Counted from the first letter of the stretch, positions 1-5,179 are shown. The stretch: DNA of 5,179 bases from DQTL01 sp964396505 (GCA_964396505.1 CAYNFJ010000131.1:1-5179); one strand, 5' to 3'. The notes: generated by a model from the letters alone, not told the origin. Program-made: numbers and translations.

Positions 1-71
1 AATTAGCTCAGTTGGTTCAGAGCACCTCGTTTACACCGAGGGGGTCGGGGGTTCGAATCCCTCATTGCCCA
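1..71 (+). tRNA. tRNA-Val (anticodon TAC), 5' end cut by window
   Basis: This is a valine tRNA reading GUA-type codons. The D stem (6-9 with 20-23), anticodon stem (25-29 with 37-41), 7-base anticodon loop with TAC at 32-34, and T arm (47-51 with 59-63, loop TTCGAAT) all fold as expected. The 3' acceptor strand ATTGCCC at 64-70 would pair with GGGCAAT, of which only AAT is inside the window, so about four bases are missing on the left. The discriminator is A71. CCA is not encoded, since the next bases are CA, so it must be added after transcription. A close isoacceptor follows at 121. Confidence 0.95.
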
Positions 72-72
72 C

Positions 73-103
73 AAACCTCTCTTGAAAAAAGAGGGGTTTT
101 TTT
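73..103 (+). terminator. Terminator-like hairpin between the two tRNA-Val genes
   Basis: A 9-bp stem pairs 73-81 (AAACCTCTC) with 91-99 (GAGGGGTTT), with one T-G wobble and a 9-base A-rich loop. The 3' arm runs straight into a T tract at 97-103. This is the form of a Rho-independent terminator just after the first tRNA. If it is efficient, the second tRNA would need its own promoter, yet only 17 bases separate the two and no TAnnTTTG motif is seen there. Partial read-through and processing is therefore possible. Confidence 0.7.
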
Positions 104-120
104 GAATAAAATAGCATAAC

Positions 121-195
121 GGGTAATTAACTCAGTTGGTTCAGAGTGTCACCTTGACAGGGTGGAAGTCACTGGTTCGAATCCAGTATTACCCA
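121..195 (+). tRNA. tRNA-Val (anticodon GAC)
   Basis: This is a complete 75-nt cloverleaf. The acceptor stem GGGTAAT (121-127) pairs perfectly with ATTACCC (188-194). The D stem is ACTC with GAGT, and the anticodon stem is 149-153 with 161-165. The anticodon loop is TTGACAG with GAC at 156-158, which reads GUC and GUU (valine). The T stem ACTGG/CCAGT encloses TTCGAAT. The discriminator is A195, and CCA is not encoded. The acceptor, D and T arms closely resemble the tRNA-Val(TAC) upstream, so the pair probably arose by duplication and anticodon divergence (inference). An Asp reading was considered, but the 7-base loop places GAC, not GTC, at the anticodon. Confidence 0.96.
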
Positions 196-201
196 CTGTT
201 T

Positions 202-238
202 AACCTCATTATCAAGTGTTTGATGATGAGGTTTTTTT
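202..238 (+). terminator. Strong Rho-independent terminator of the tRNA-Val genes
   Basis: A 14-bp stem pairs 202-215 with 220-233 (one G-T wobble) around the tetraloop GTGT, followed by T tract 232-238. It ends + strand tRNA transcription. Its T tract contains the last bases of the umuC stop codon (237-239, minus strand), so the stem lies directly downstream of umuC as well. Read on the minus strand, the hairpin is followed only by TTAAAC, so it should end umuC transcripts less well. Confidence 0.88.
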
Positions 239-1496
239 ATACCTTTACCACAATTACTTCATCAATAGCCGTAGAATATCTGGGCGATAGGTGTTCTTGT
301 TTCATTTTCCACTGTCTTTGTAAGGATTGTGAAGCCCATCGTATCTTGGCATTTCCATAAGAACTGTTTAACCGGTCTATTACTTGTAATACCGGAGTAT
401 GCTTGGGATTTTCAGAGGTAAATAATGAAAATTGTTTGGGCGTCTGATCGGTTAAATCCAGTACCAAAACGCCTGCTTTTTTATACGCATAGCCTTCTTT
501 GAACAGGGTTTGTAGTGCTTTTTGTACATATTTGACAATATCGAAAGTAGAATTCGTAGGATAGGCTGTTTGTAACACGATGCTTCCGCGGTAGTAAGGT
601 GCTCTTTTGTTGTGCAAATTGGTTTGTAGAAAGACCTGTATGGTATTACAATGTTTGGATGCTCTTCGTAATTTTTCGGCGCAAGAAGTAGCAAAAGTAA
701 CCAAGCGTTCTGCGATATCATCATAATGTACTAAAGCCCTTTCAAATGTTCTACTAACTGTAATGGATTTCTTAGCAGCAGGAATTTCTAAATCTAAAAC
801 CGGTATCCCTTCCAGTTCTTTTTTTAGTCGCAAACCTATAACAGACATCTTGTTTCGTACCCAGGCATCGGATAAAGCGGTAAATTGATAGGCATTGACA
901 ATATGAATAGATTGCAAGCGTTTGGCGTGTTTCCTGCCAATACCCCAAACCGATTCAACAGGCAACCATTTTAAAGCCTTGACACGCTTCTCTTCATCAT
1001 CGATGATATACACACCATCTGTACGCTTTTTATACTTTTTTGCTATTTTATTAGCTACTTTCGCCAATGCTTTGGTCGGAGCCATACCAATACTCACCGG
1101 AACTCCTGTTCCTTTGTAAATAGTCTTGCTTATTTTTTGGGCTAAGGACTGTAAATCAAAATAATCAAAGCCTTCAAATTTTAAAAAAGCTTCATCTATA
1201 CTATACACTTCGATATCCGGAGTAAATTGAGCCAATAAATTCATAATTCGCCTGCTCATATCTCCATACAGTGCATAATTGGAGGAAAAAACGTGTACCT
1301 TATTTTGTGTAAACAATTTTTTAAATTGATAAGCCGGAGCGCCCATAGGAACACCCAGTGCCTTGGCTTCATTGGAGCGTGCAATCACACACCCATCATT
1401 ATTGGATAAAACCACAATGGGTTTCCCTTCTAATGCCGGATTGAAGACGCGCTCGCAAGAGGCGTAAAAATTATTGCAATCGACTAAGGCAAACAT
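237..1496 (-). CDS. umuC: DNA polymerase V catalytic subunit UmuC (Y-family translesion polymerase)
   Basis: This is an error-prone Y-family polymerase that copies past DNA lesions. In the E. coli model it works with a dimer of cleaved UmuD and activated RecA. It has 419 aa, close to E. coli UmuC (422). The palm carries D6 in LVDCNNFYASCE and D101-E102 in VYSIDEAF, the expected metal-binding acidic residues at the E. coli positions. Y11 sits at the steric-gate position. Helix-hairpin-helix-like residues follow near 180-195 (VWGIGRKHAKRL), with the little-finger domain about 245-350. QFSLF at 355-359 fits the sliding-clamp motif (QLNLF in E. coli). A DUF4113-like tail at about 370-417 ends with WKMKQEHLSPRYST. 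The start ATG overlaps the umuD stop by one base (TGATG), which implies translational coupling. No Shine-Dalgarno is visible. No key residue is missing. Confidence 0.96.
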   Translation of the reverse strand: MFALVDCNNFYASCERVFNPALEGKPIVVLSNNDGCVIARSNEAKALGVPMGAPAYQFKKLFTQNKVHVFSSNYALYGDMSRRIMNLLAQFTPDIEVYSIDEAFLKFEGFDYFDLQSLAQKISKTIYKGTGVPVSIGMAPTKALAKVANKIAKKYKKRTDGVYIIDDEEKRVKALKWLPVESVWGIGRKHAKRLQSIHIVNAYQFTALSDAWVRNKMSVIGLRLKKELEGIPVLDLEIPAAKKSITVSRTFERALVHYDDIAERLVTFATSCAEKLRRASKHCNTIQVFLQTNLHNKRAPYYRGSIVLQTAYPTNSTFDIVKYVQKALQTLFKEGYAYKKAGVLVLDLTDQTPKQFSLFTSENPKHTPVLQVIDRLNSSYGNAKIRWASQSLQRQWKMKQEHLSPRYSTAIDEVIVVKV

Positions 1497-1945
1497 CAGA
1501 AATATTTGATTACGTTAATAACGATTCCCCAAATGATAAATTCGTTTTCTTTGGTTACTTTAATCGGTTTATAATCTTTATTTTCAGCGAGTAACCAAAC
1601 GGTATCTTTTTCTATTTGTATCCTTTTAACCGTAAATTCACCATCTATAAAACAAACGGCAATTTTGTTATTTTCAGGATCCAGACTCTTGTCTATAACC
1701 AATAAATCGCCGTCGTGTATGCCGGCATCTATCATGGAATTACCGGAAACTCTACCGTAAAAAGTAGTACTCGGGTTCTTGATAAGATGCTTGTTTAAAT
1801 CTATATTGATATCCAAGAAATCATCTGCCGGAGATGGAAATCCGGCACTAATTCCCTCTGAAACATAGGGTAATTCCAATTTTGAATCAACCGATGCTTT
1901 GTAGAAAGACAAAACAGGAGTACGATATCGTTTTTTTAATTTCAC
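1496..1945 (-). CDS. umuD: UmuD: self-cleaving polymerase V accessory subunit (peptidase S24)
   Basis: This is a LexA/UmuD-like S24 protein. In the known system, RecA filaments trigger its self-cleavage and the shortened form joins UmuC to make Pol V. The cleavage bond is probably Ala34-Gly35 in ISAGFPSPADDF (Cys-Gly in E. coli). The catalytic pair is Ser70 in VSGNSMIDAGI and Lys107 in GEFTVKRI. Spacings of cut site to Ser (35) and Ser to Lys (37) match E. coli UmuD. It has 149 aa, about ten residues longer at the N-terminus than E. coli UmuD, and no DNA-binding domain, so it is not LexA. The start is GTG at 1943-1945. This is the best in-frame choice because the next Met (71) would remove the cleavage site and catalytic Ser. 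A -7 promoter motif lies only 4 nt upstream. The stop overlaps the umuC start. Confidence 0.95.
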   Translation of the reverse strand: MKLKKRYRTPVLSFYKASVDSKLELPYVSEGISAGFPSPADDFLDINIDLNKHLIKNPSTTFYGRVSGNSMIDAGIHDGDLLVIDKSLDPENNKIAVCFIDGEFTVKRIQIEKDTVWLLAENKDYKPIKVTKENEFIIWGIVINVIKYF

Positions 1946-1949
1946 CGTA

Positions 1950-1957
1950 CAAAGTTA
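1950..1957 (-). promoter_or_regulatory. Candidate -7 element of the umuDC promoter (TAACTTTG)
   Basis: Read on the minus strand this is TAACTTTG, a full match to the Bacteroidota sigma-A -7 consensus TAnnTTTG. Only TACG separates it from the GTG start of umuD, so the transcript should begin at or within a few bases of the start codon. A good -33 element is not clear: the nearest TTG (1975-1973) is about 15 nt upstream, slightly short of the usual 19-21. Confidence 0.5.
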
Positions 1958-1967
1958 TTGAAATTTG
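1950..1967. promoter_or_regulatory. Imperfect palindrome over the umuD -7 element (candidate operator)
   Basis: CAAAGTTATTGAAATTTG is an interrupted inverted repeat of the form CAAAnTT-N4-AAnTTTG, 12 of 18 positions symmetric. It covers the whole putative -7 element of umuDC, where a repressor would block transcription. No binding protein is identified, and such AT-rich symmetry can arise by chance. Confidence 0.3.
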
Positions 1968-2060
1968 TCGCTCAATCTGCGGCTTTTATTTCTTTTTTAT
2001 CAAGAGGAATAAATAAATTATGTAACGATATAATAGATCGGTCGTCTTATTGATAATTAC

Positions 2061-2066
2061 AAAAGG
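2061..2066 (+). promoter_or_regulatory. Possible ribosome binding site AAAAGG for the ABC ATPase
   Basis: A purine-rich AAAAGG lies 10 nt before the TTG at 2077. It supports starting the ABC ATPase there and not at the more upstream in-frame TTG (2050), which has no such sequence. The spacing is a little long, and Bacteroidota depend weakly on Shine-Dalgarno sequences. Confidence 0.4.
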
Positions 2067-2076
2067 CTCAAGTATC

Positions 2077-2982
2077 TTGGAAACTATTTTACAACTCAAT
2101 CATCTCCACAAGAAATATAGAAAAATACATGCCGTCAATGATTTGTCTTTCAGTATCAAAAAAGGGAATGTCTATGGCATATTAGGTCCTAATGGCAGTG
2201 GAAAATCAACTACTTTGGGCATTGTGCTCAATGTGGTTAATGCAACTTCGGGTGACTTTACCTGGTTTGACGGCTCTATGAATAATCATCAAGCCTTAAA
2301 AAAGGTAGGTGCCATTATTGAACGTCCTAATTTTTATCCGTTTATGACGGCGTATCAAAATTTAGAATTGGTTTGTAAAATAAAAGACATCAATCCTATC
2401 AAAATTGATGAAAAATTGAAAATGGTACACCTATACGAACGTAAAAATTCTAAATTCAGAACCTTTTCTCTGGGGATGAAACAACGTCTTGCAATTGCTT
2501 CTGCCCTACTCAATGATCCGGAAATATTAATTTTAGATGAGCCGACCAATGGACTGGATCCACAAGGCATTCAAGAAATCAGAAGTATTATTACCCAAAT
2601 AGCATCGGGTGGTACCACTATACTACTGGCCTCTCACCTACTGGACGAGGTAGAAAAAGTGTGTACCCATGTCATTATTTTACAAAATGGAAAAAAACTT
2701 TACGAAGGGCCTACCGAAGAAATGACTCATTCTTACGGGTTTATTGAAATTAAGGCAAAAGACTTGAATCAATTAAAAAATACGCTTACCGGTTATACAG
2801 GAATCGGACAAATTCAAGAAGAAAACAAGTTGGTTTTAGCAAGTCTTACCAAAGACATAGCACCCGAAGAAATCAATCAATATCTTTTTAATAAAGGAAT
2901 TGTTATTTCGCATCTACGAAAGCGCAAACCTTCATTGGAACAACAATTTTTAGATCTAACTTCCTCTAACAACAACAATTAA
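2077..2982 (+). CDS. ABC transporter ATP-binding protein (BcrA/CcmA-like, ABC-2 exporter type)
   Basis: This is the cytoplasmic ATPase of a two-gene ABC exporter, about 301 aa. It contains Walker A GPNGSGKST (about 37-45), a Q-loop region IIERPNFYPF with Glu82 where many ABC proteins have Gln (common in this subfamily), signature FSLGMKQR (about 130-137), Walker B ILILDEPTNGLD (about 150-161) and H-loop SHLLDE (His187). The tail KPSLEQQFLDLT is typical of antibiotic-resistance or Na+/drug exporters of the BcrA group, but the substrate cannot be told. The start is taken at TTG 2077 (METILQLNHLHKKY), which gives the usual family N-terminus and follows AAAAGG. An in-frame TTG at 2050 would add nine unlikely residues. 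The permease gene follows after 2 nt, so they form one operon, divergent from umuDC. No convincing promoter is seen in the 131-bp gap. Confidence 0.93.
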   Translation: METILQLNHLHKKYRKIHAVNDLSFSIKKGNVYGILGPNGSGKSTTLGIVLNVVNATSGDFTWFDGSMNNHQALKKVGAIIERPNFYPFMTAYQNLELVCKIKDINPIKIDEKLKMVHLYERKNSKFRTFSLGMKQRLAIASALLNDPEILILDEPTNGLDPQGIQEIRSIITQIASGGTTILLASHLLDEVEKVCTHVIILQNGKKLYEGPTEEMTHSYGFIEIKAKDLNQLKNTLTGYTGIGQIQEENKLVLASLTKDIAPEEINQYLFNKGIVISHLRKRKPSLEQQFLDLTSSNNNN

Positions 2983-2984
2983 TT

Positions 2985-3815
2985 ATGTTTCGATTACTAC
3001 AAATAGAAGCTTATAAAATAAGACACAACAAAGCTAGCAAAGCGTTGATTATCATCTATTTTGGATTGTTGTTAAGCATTGCTTTGATAGTAAATATCAA
3101 ATTCAAAATCGGGAATTTCAATTTTAACTTAGCTGAATCCGGAATTTTTAATTTTCCATATATCTGGCATTTGTTTACCTATTTTGCCGCCGGTTTAAAG
3201 TTTTTCTTGTTACTGGTTATTGTATCAATGATGGCCAATGAATACAGCAACCGTACCTTAAAACAAAACCTGATAGATGGATTGAGCAAAAAAGAATTTG
3301 TACTGTCAAAATTTTATACCGTAGTCCTTTTTGCTTTACTATCTACTATTTTTGTCGGACTTACCGCCTTAATTCTGGGACTTGTTTATTCTGATTTTAC
3401 AGAATTTAGCCTTATCACCACCGGATTGGAATATCTAGTAGCTTATTTTATCAAGCTGGTCGCTTTTTTCTCTTTTGGATTATTTCTAGGCGTCTTGATT
3501 AAACGTTCTGCATTTGCCGTGGGAGCTATGTTAATCTGGTGGATTGCAGAGGGTTTTATTACAGGAATATTAAAATGGATTTTTAAGATTTCAAATTATG
3601 AAAGCATTGTACAATTTTTGCCGTTGAATGCCATGAGTAATTTGATTAAAGAACCCATCACCCGATTTAATACCGTTAAATCCGTCGCACAGCAATTGGG
3701 AGAAAATACAGTGAAAGACTTTTCTGTACACAGCGCAGATGTTCTTATTTGTTTAGTTTGGACAAGTATATTTATCTATGCGAGCTACTATCTATTAAAA
3801 AAGCGGGATTTATAA
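2985..3815 (+). CDS. ABC-2 type permease, partner of the upstream ATPase
   Basis: This is an inner-membrane permease of 276 aa. Six hydrophobic stretches can be seen at about 20-38, 62-82, 111-134, 150-172, 175-195 and 252-270, the usual ABC-2 count. Between helices 2 and 3 is NEYSNRTLKQNLIDGLSKKEF (about 85-105), a cytoplasmic coupling-type motif common in ABC-2 permeases of the BcrB/YhgE-like sort. The polar stretch at about 200-250 between helices 5 and 6 is probably extracytoplasmic. The ATG lies 2 nt after the ATPase stop, with no Shine-Dalgarno, so translation is probably coupled. The C-terminus ends in KKRDL. The substrate is unknown; export of a peptide, lipid or ion is equally possible. 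The stop is 1 nt from that of the convergent regulator gene, and no terminator hairpin is visible there. Confidence 0.9.
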   Translation: MFRLLQIEAYKIRHNKASKALIIIYFGLLLSIALIVNIKFKIGNFNFNLAESGIFNFPYIWHLFTYFAAGLKFFLLLVIVSMMANEYSNRTLKQNLIDGLSKKEFVLSKFYTVVLFALLSTIFVGLTALILGLVYSDFTEFSLITTGLEYLVAYFIKLVAFFSFGLFLGVLIKRSAFAVGAMLIWWIAEGFITGILKWIFKISNYESIVQFLPLNAMSNLIKEPITRFNTVKSVAQQLGENTVKDFSVHSADVLICLVWTSIFIYASYYLLKKRDL

Positions 3816-3816
3816 G

Positions 3817-4506
3817 CTATCGATAACCTTCAGAGGCGTGTTCCAACTCCTCCATATCAACTATTTTAATACGGCGTCCCTTTACTTCCAAAATACCCTC
3901 TGCTTTAAACGCAGACAAAAGACGTATAGCCGATTCTGTAGCTGTTCCAATAGTATTGGCTATTTCTTCCCGTGTTAATCGAACATCGATATAGCCATCG
4001 GCATCTGTTCCGAAAATTCGGTGCAACTGTAGTATAATGTCTGCCAAACGCTCTTTAACCGATTTTTGTGCCATCATAGAGATAGAGATATTTGCCTCGT
4101 TTAATTGATGTGATATATTTTTCATCAATTGCAAAGAAAATGTAGGATTCTCGGAGATTGCTTCTAAAATTTTTGTTTTGGGAATAAAACAGACCTGCAT
4201 ATCTTCAAGCGCAGTGATGGTCAATCCGGAGGGTTCTTCGCTTAAGACAGACCGTTGTCCTAAAATATTACCCTGACGTAAAAATTTGATAATTTGGCTT
4301 TTTCCGTTGGTATTGAGTTTGCTCAATTTACATTTGCCACTTCTCAAACAATATAAACCGTTCATCACGTGACCTTCTGTGACAATATTTTCGCCTTTTT
4401 TGATGTTTAGAGTAGTTTTATTTCTAGTAAAATCTTCTAACTCCTCAAAAATAAGGGTACTAAACTCGTTGTTGTTCTTAATAAAACAATGTTCACAAGC
4501 GCCCAT
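3817..4506 (-). CDS. Crp/Fnr-family transcription regulator, Fnr-like
   Basis: This 229-aa regulator has an N-terminal cyclic-nucleotide-binding-like barrel (about 20-125), a dimer helix (about 125-160) and a Crp-type winged helix (about 170-220). The recognition helix includes TATESAIRLL, where E191 and R195 match the TGA-reading Glu and Arg of CRP/FNR. The expected cAMP phosphate-binding Arg is absent (EEPSGLT), so cAMP is an unlikely ligand. Cysteines are C4, C7 (CEHC), C53, C59 and C106. C4, C7 and C106 (MQVCFIP) align with FNR C20, C23 and C122 (from memory), but the C29 position is Asn13. It may sense oxygen or redox state through a cluster or thiols (inference). It sits divergent from ccoI, with a TTGAT-type box between them, so control of cbb3 oxidase genes and of itself is likely. 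ATG 4504-4506 is the only good start. Confidence 0.9.
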   Translation of the reverse strand: MGACEHCFIKNNNEFSTLIFEELEDFTRNKTTLNIKKGENIVTEGHVMNGLYCLRSGKCKLSKLNTNGKSQIIKFLRQGNILGQRSVLSEEPSGLTITALEDMQVCFIPKTKILEAISENPTFSLQLMKNISHQLNEANISISMMAQKSVKERLADIILQLHRIFGTDADGYIDVRLTREEIANTIGTATESAIRLLSAFKAEGILEVKGRRIKIVDMEELEHASEGYR

Positions 4507-4529
4507 AGTGCATAGTTTTTAGATTATTG

Positions 4530-4537
4530 TAAATTTG
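4530..4537 (+). promoter_or_regulatory. Candidate -7 element TAAATTTG, + strand (ccoI direction)
   Basis: This is a full match to TAnnTTTG on the + strand. It would start a transcript near 4542 and give ccoI a leader of about 66 nt containing the FNR-like box. No TTG is seen at the proper -33 distance, so it is weaker than a complete promoter. It overlaps the opposed -7 element at 4541-4548 as a mirrored pair. Confidence 0.3.
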
Positions 4538-4540
4538 CCA

Positions 4541-4548
4541 CAAATATA
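4541..4548 (-). promoter_or_regulatory. Candidate -7 element TATATTTG of the Fnr-like gene
   Basis: Read on the minus strand this is TATATTTG, a full match to TAnnTTTG, 34 nt upstream of the regulator ATG. Transcription would begin near 4536, leaving a leader of about 30 nt. The place of the -33 element is taken by the TTGAT-type box at 4559-4572, which suggests that regulator binding there affects this promoter. Confidence 0.5.
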
Positions 4549-4558
4549 ATTCAAAAAA

Positions 4559-4572
4559 TTGATATTTATCAG
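4559..4572. promoter_or_regulatory. FNR-box-like operator TTGAT-ATTT-ATCAG
   Basis: The site matches 9 of the 10 defined bases of the E. coli FNR consensus TTGAT-N4-ATCAA. It lies in the 101-bp gap between the divergent Fnr-like gene and ccoI, the expected place for an autoregulatory and target site. Its centre is about 30 nt upstream of the inferred regulator start (overlapping -33, so probably repression) and about 42 nt before the ccoI ATG. Confidence 0.6.
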
Positions 4573-4607
4573 TTTTGGAGTATCATTTTTTTAATCTACC
4601 TATATAA

Positions 4608-5179
4608 ATGAGCGATCATACTTGTTACCATTGCGGACTGGATTGTGGTAAAAACCCCGTAGAATTTAACGGAAAATGCTTTTGTTGTAACGGTTGCAAA
4701 ACTGTTTATGAAATTTTAAATCAAAATGAATTAAGCTGTTATTACGATTTTGAACAAACGCCGGGAAGTATTCCCAAAGAAATTCAGGGCAAATTTGATT
4801 ATCTAGACAATCCGGAAATAGCCGATCAACTCATAGAATTTTCCGATGGGACGACAAATGTAGTAGAATTTTACATCCCTTCTATCCATTGTAGCGCTTG
4901 TATATGGGTCTTGGAAAATTTGGAAAAACTCAACCCTGCTATTGTAAATTCAATGGTAAATTTTCCCAACAAAACGGTTCGAATCAATTACAAAGCAAAG
5001 GAAACCTCCTTAAAAGAGATTGTTGAATTACTGACTTCCATCGCTTACGAGCCTTATATCAGCCTGGAAGATTCCAATAAAAGCGCCAAAAAGTTGACAA
5101 AACCCTCATTTATCAACTGGCTATTGCCGCCTTTGGTTTCGGGAACATCATGTTATTGGCTTTTCCGGAATATTTTGAA
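4608..5179 (+). CDS. ccoI: CcoI/FixI copper-transporting P-type ATPase, N-terminal part, with apparent frameshift
   Basis: This is the N-terminal region of a Cu+ P1B-type ATPase that, in known systems, supplies copper for the CcoN subunit of cbb3 oxidase. ATG 4608 opens a Cys-rich metal-binding domain (C6, C9, C13, C24, C26, C27, C30, C44; the type placed before HMA in CcoI proteins). An HMA domain follows with HCSAC (C95, C98) up to about residue 155 (AYEPYISLED). Frame 0 is good to about K162. After that the family sequence (KTLIYQL then AAFGFGNIMLLAFPEYF, first membrane helix) appears only in the -1 frame, which is open to the window end, while frame 0 gives unrelated residues. The ATPase core is outside the window. 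The gene is divergent from the Fnr-like regulator and has no Shine-Dalgarno. It may be a pseudogene, a sequencing error or a recoded gene; ccoS and ccoNOP would be expected downstream. Confidence 0.85.
   Translation, partial: MSDHTCYHCGLDCGKNPVEFNGKCFCCNGCKTVYEILNQNELSCYYDFEQTPGSIPKEIQGKFDYLDNPEIADQLIEFSDGTTNVVEFYIPSIHCSACIWVLENLEKLNPAIVNSMVNFPNKTVRINYKAKETSLKEIVELLTSIAYEPYISLEDSNKSAKKLTKPSFINWLLPPLVSGTSCYWLFRNIL
5081..5107 (+). other. ccoI: Frame-break site in ccoI (A5 run, -1 shift needed)
   Basis: Frame 0 reads GCC AAA AAG TTG ACA, while the family reading resumes as GTT GAC AAA ACC CTC in the -1 frame. The -1 frame has a stop (TAA) at 5078-5080, so the shift must fall between about 5081 and 5106. 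Adding one A to the A run at 5088-5092 gives AKKVDKTLIY, which fits the family without any other change. One lost base in a homopolymer is therefore the simplest cause. Confidence 0.75.

Noticed and set aside
121..238. tRNA-Val as an attachment site for an integrated element carrying umuDC
   Set aside because: No second copy of the tRNA 3' end, integrase or phage gene appears in the window, and base composition does not change visibly.
202..239. The 14-bp hairpin as a full bidirectional terminator for umuC
   Set aside because: On the minus strand it is followed by TTAAAC and not by a T run, so only the + strand call is well supported.
136..360. Open frame of 74 codons on the + strand
   Set aside because: It runs through tRNA-Val(GAC), its terminator and the antisense of umuC; it has no protein-like features.
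452..1119. Other open frames inside umuC (452-724 minus, 922-1119 plus)
   Set aside because: They lie wholly within the well-supported UmuC frame and show no recognisable protein features.
2029..2034. TATAAT as a promoter for the ABC operon
   Set aside because: It matches the E. coli -10 but not the Bacteroidota -7 motif, no -35/-33 partner is seen, and such strings are common in AT-rich gaps.
2050..2076. TTG at 2050 as start of the ABC ATPase
   Set aside because: It adds nine residues not typical of the family and has no upstream purine-rich site; TTG 2077 fits better.
2355..2570. Open frame of 71 codons on the minus strand
   Set aside because: It is antisense to the core motifs of the ABC ATPase, which explains its length.

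Overview
The window looks like a chromosomal piece of a low-GC Bacteroidota genome, probably a flavobacterium. The reasons are AT-rich DNA, few Shine-Dalgarno sequences, several matches to the Bacteroidota -7 promoter motif TAnnTTTG, and protein types usual in that group: a UmuD with the SAGFPSPADDF cleavage region, a Crp/Fnr protein with a CxxC start, and a CcoI-type copper ATPase beside it. The taxon is inferred from these signs; no search was run.

Layout, left to right. (1) Positions 1-238: two valine tRNA genes in tandem on the + strand, anticodons TAC (5' end cut by the window) and GAC, each followed by a terminator-like hairpin. (2) Positions 237-1945, minus strand: a umuD-umuC operon for the mutagenic DNA polymerase V. 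The two genes share one base (TGATG). UmuD keeps its self-cleavage site and Ser/Lys dyad. UmuC keeps its catalytic acidic residues and a QFSLF sliding-clamp motif. (3) Positions 2077-3815, plus strand: an ABC ATPase and a six-helix ABC-2 permease, 2 nt apart, forming a two-gene exporter of unknown substrate. (4) Positions 3817-4506, minus strand: a Crp/Fnr-family regulator that ends 1 nt from the permease stop. (5) Positions 4608-5179, plus strand: the N-terminal part of a CcoI/FixI copper P-type ATPase, divergent from the regulator and cut by the window end.

Two points stand out. First, the CcoI reading frame breaks near 5088-5105. The metal-binding domains are in one frame and the first membrane helix (AAFGFGNIMLLAFPEYF) is in the -1 frame. 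This fits loss of one A from an A run, by assembly error or real mutation. A less likely alternative is programmed frameshifting like that of E. coli copA. Second, the 101-bp region between the regulator and ccoI holds a 9-of-10 match to the FNR box (TTGAT-ATTT-ATCAG) and two opposed -7 motifs. This suggests oxygen- or redox-linked control of cbb3 oxidase assembly and of the regulator itself.

The umuDC, ABC and regulator/ccoI blocks are separate functional units. Nothing in the window shows a new multigene system. No insertion sequence, CRISPR array or phage gene was seen, and no stretch over 300 bases lacks a gene.
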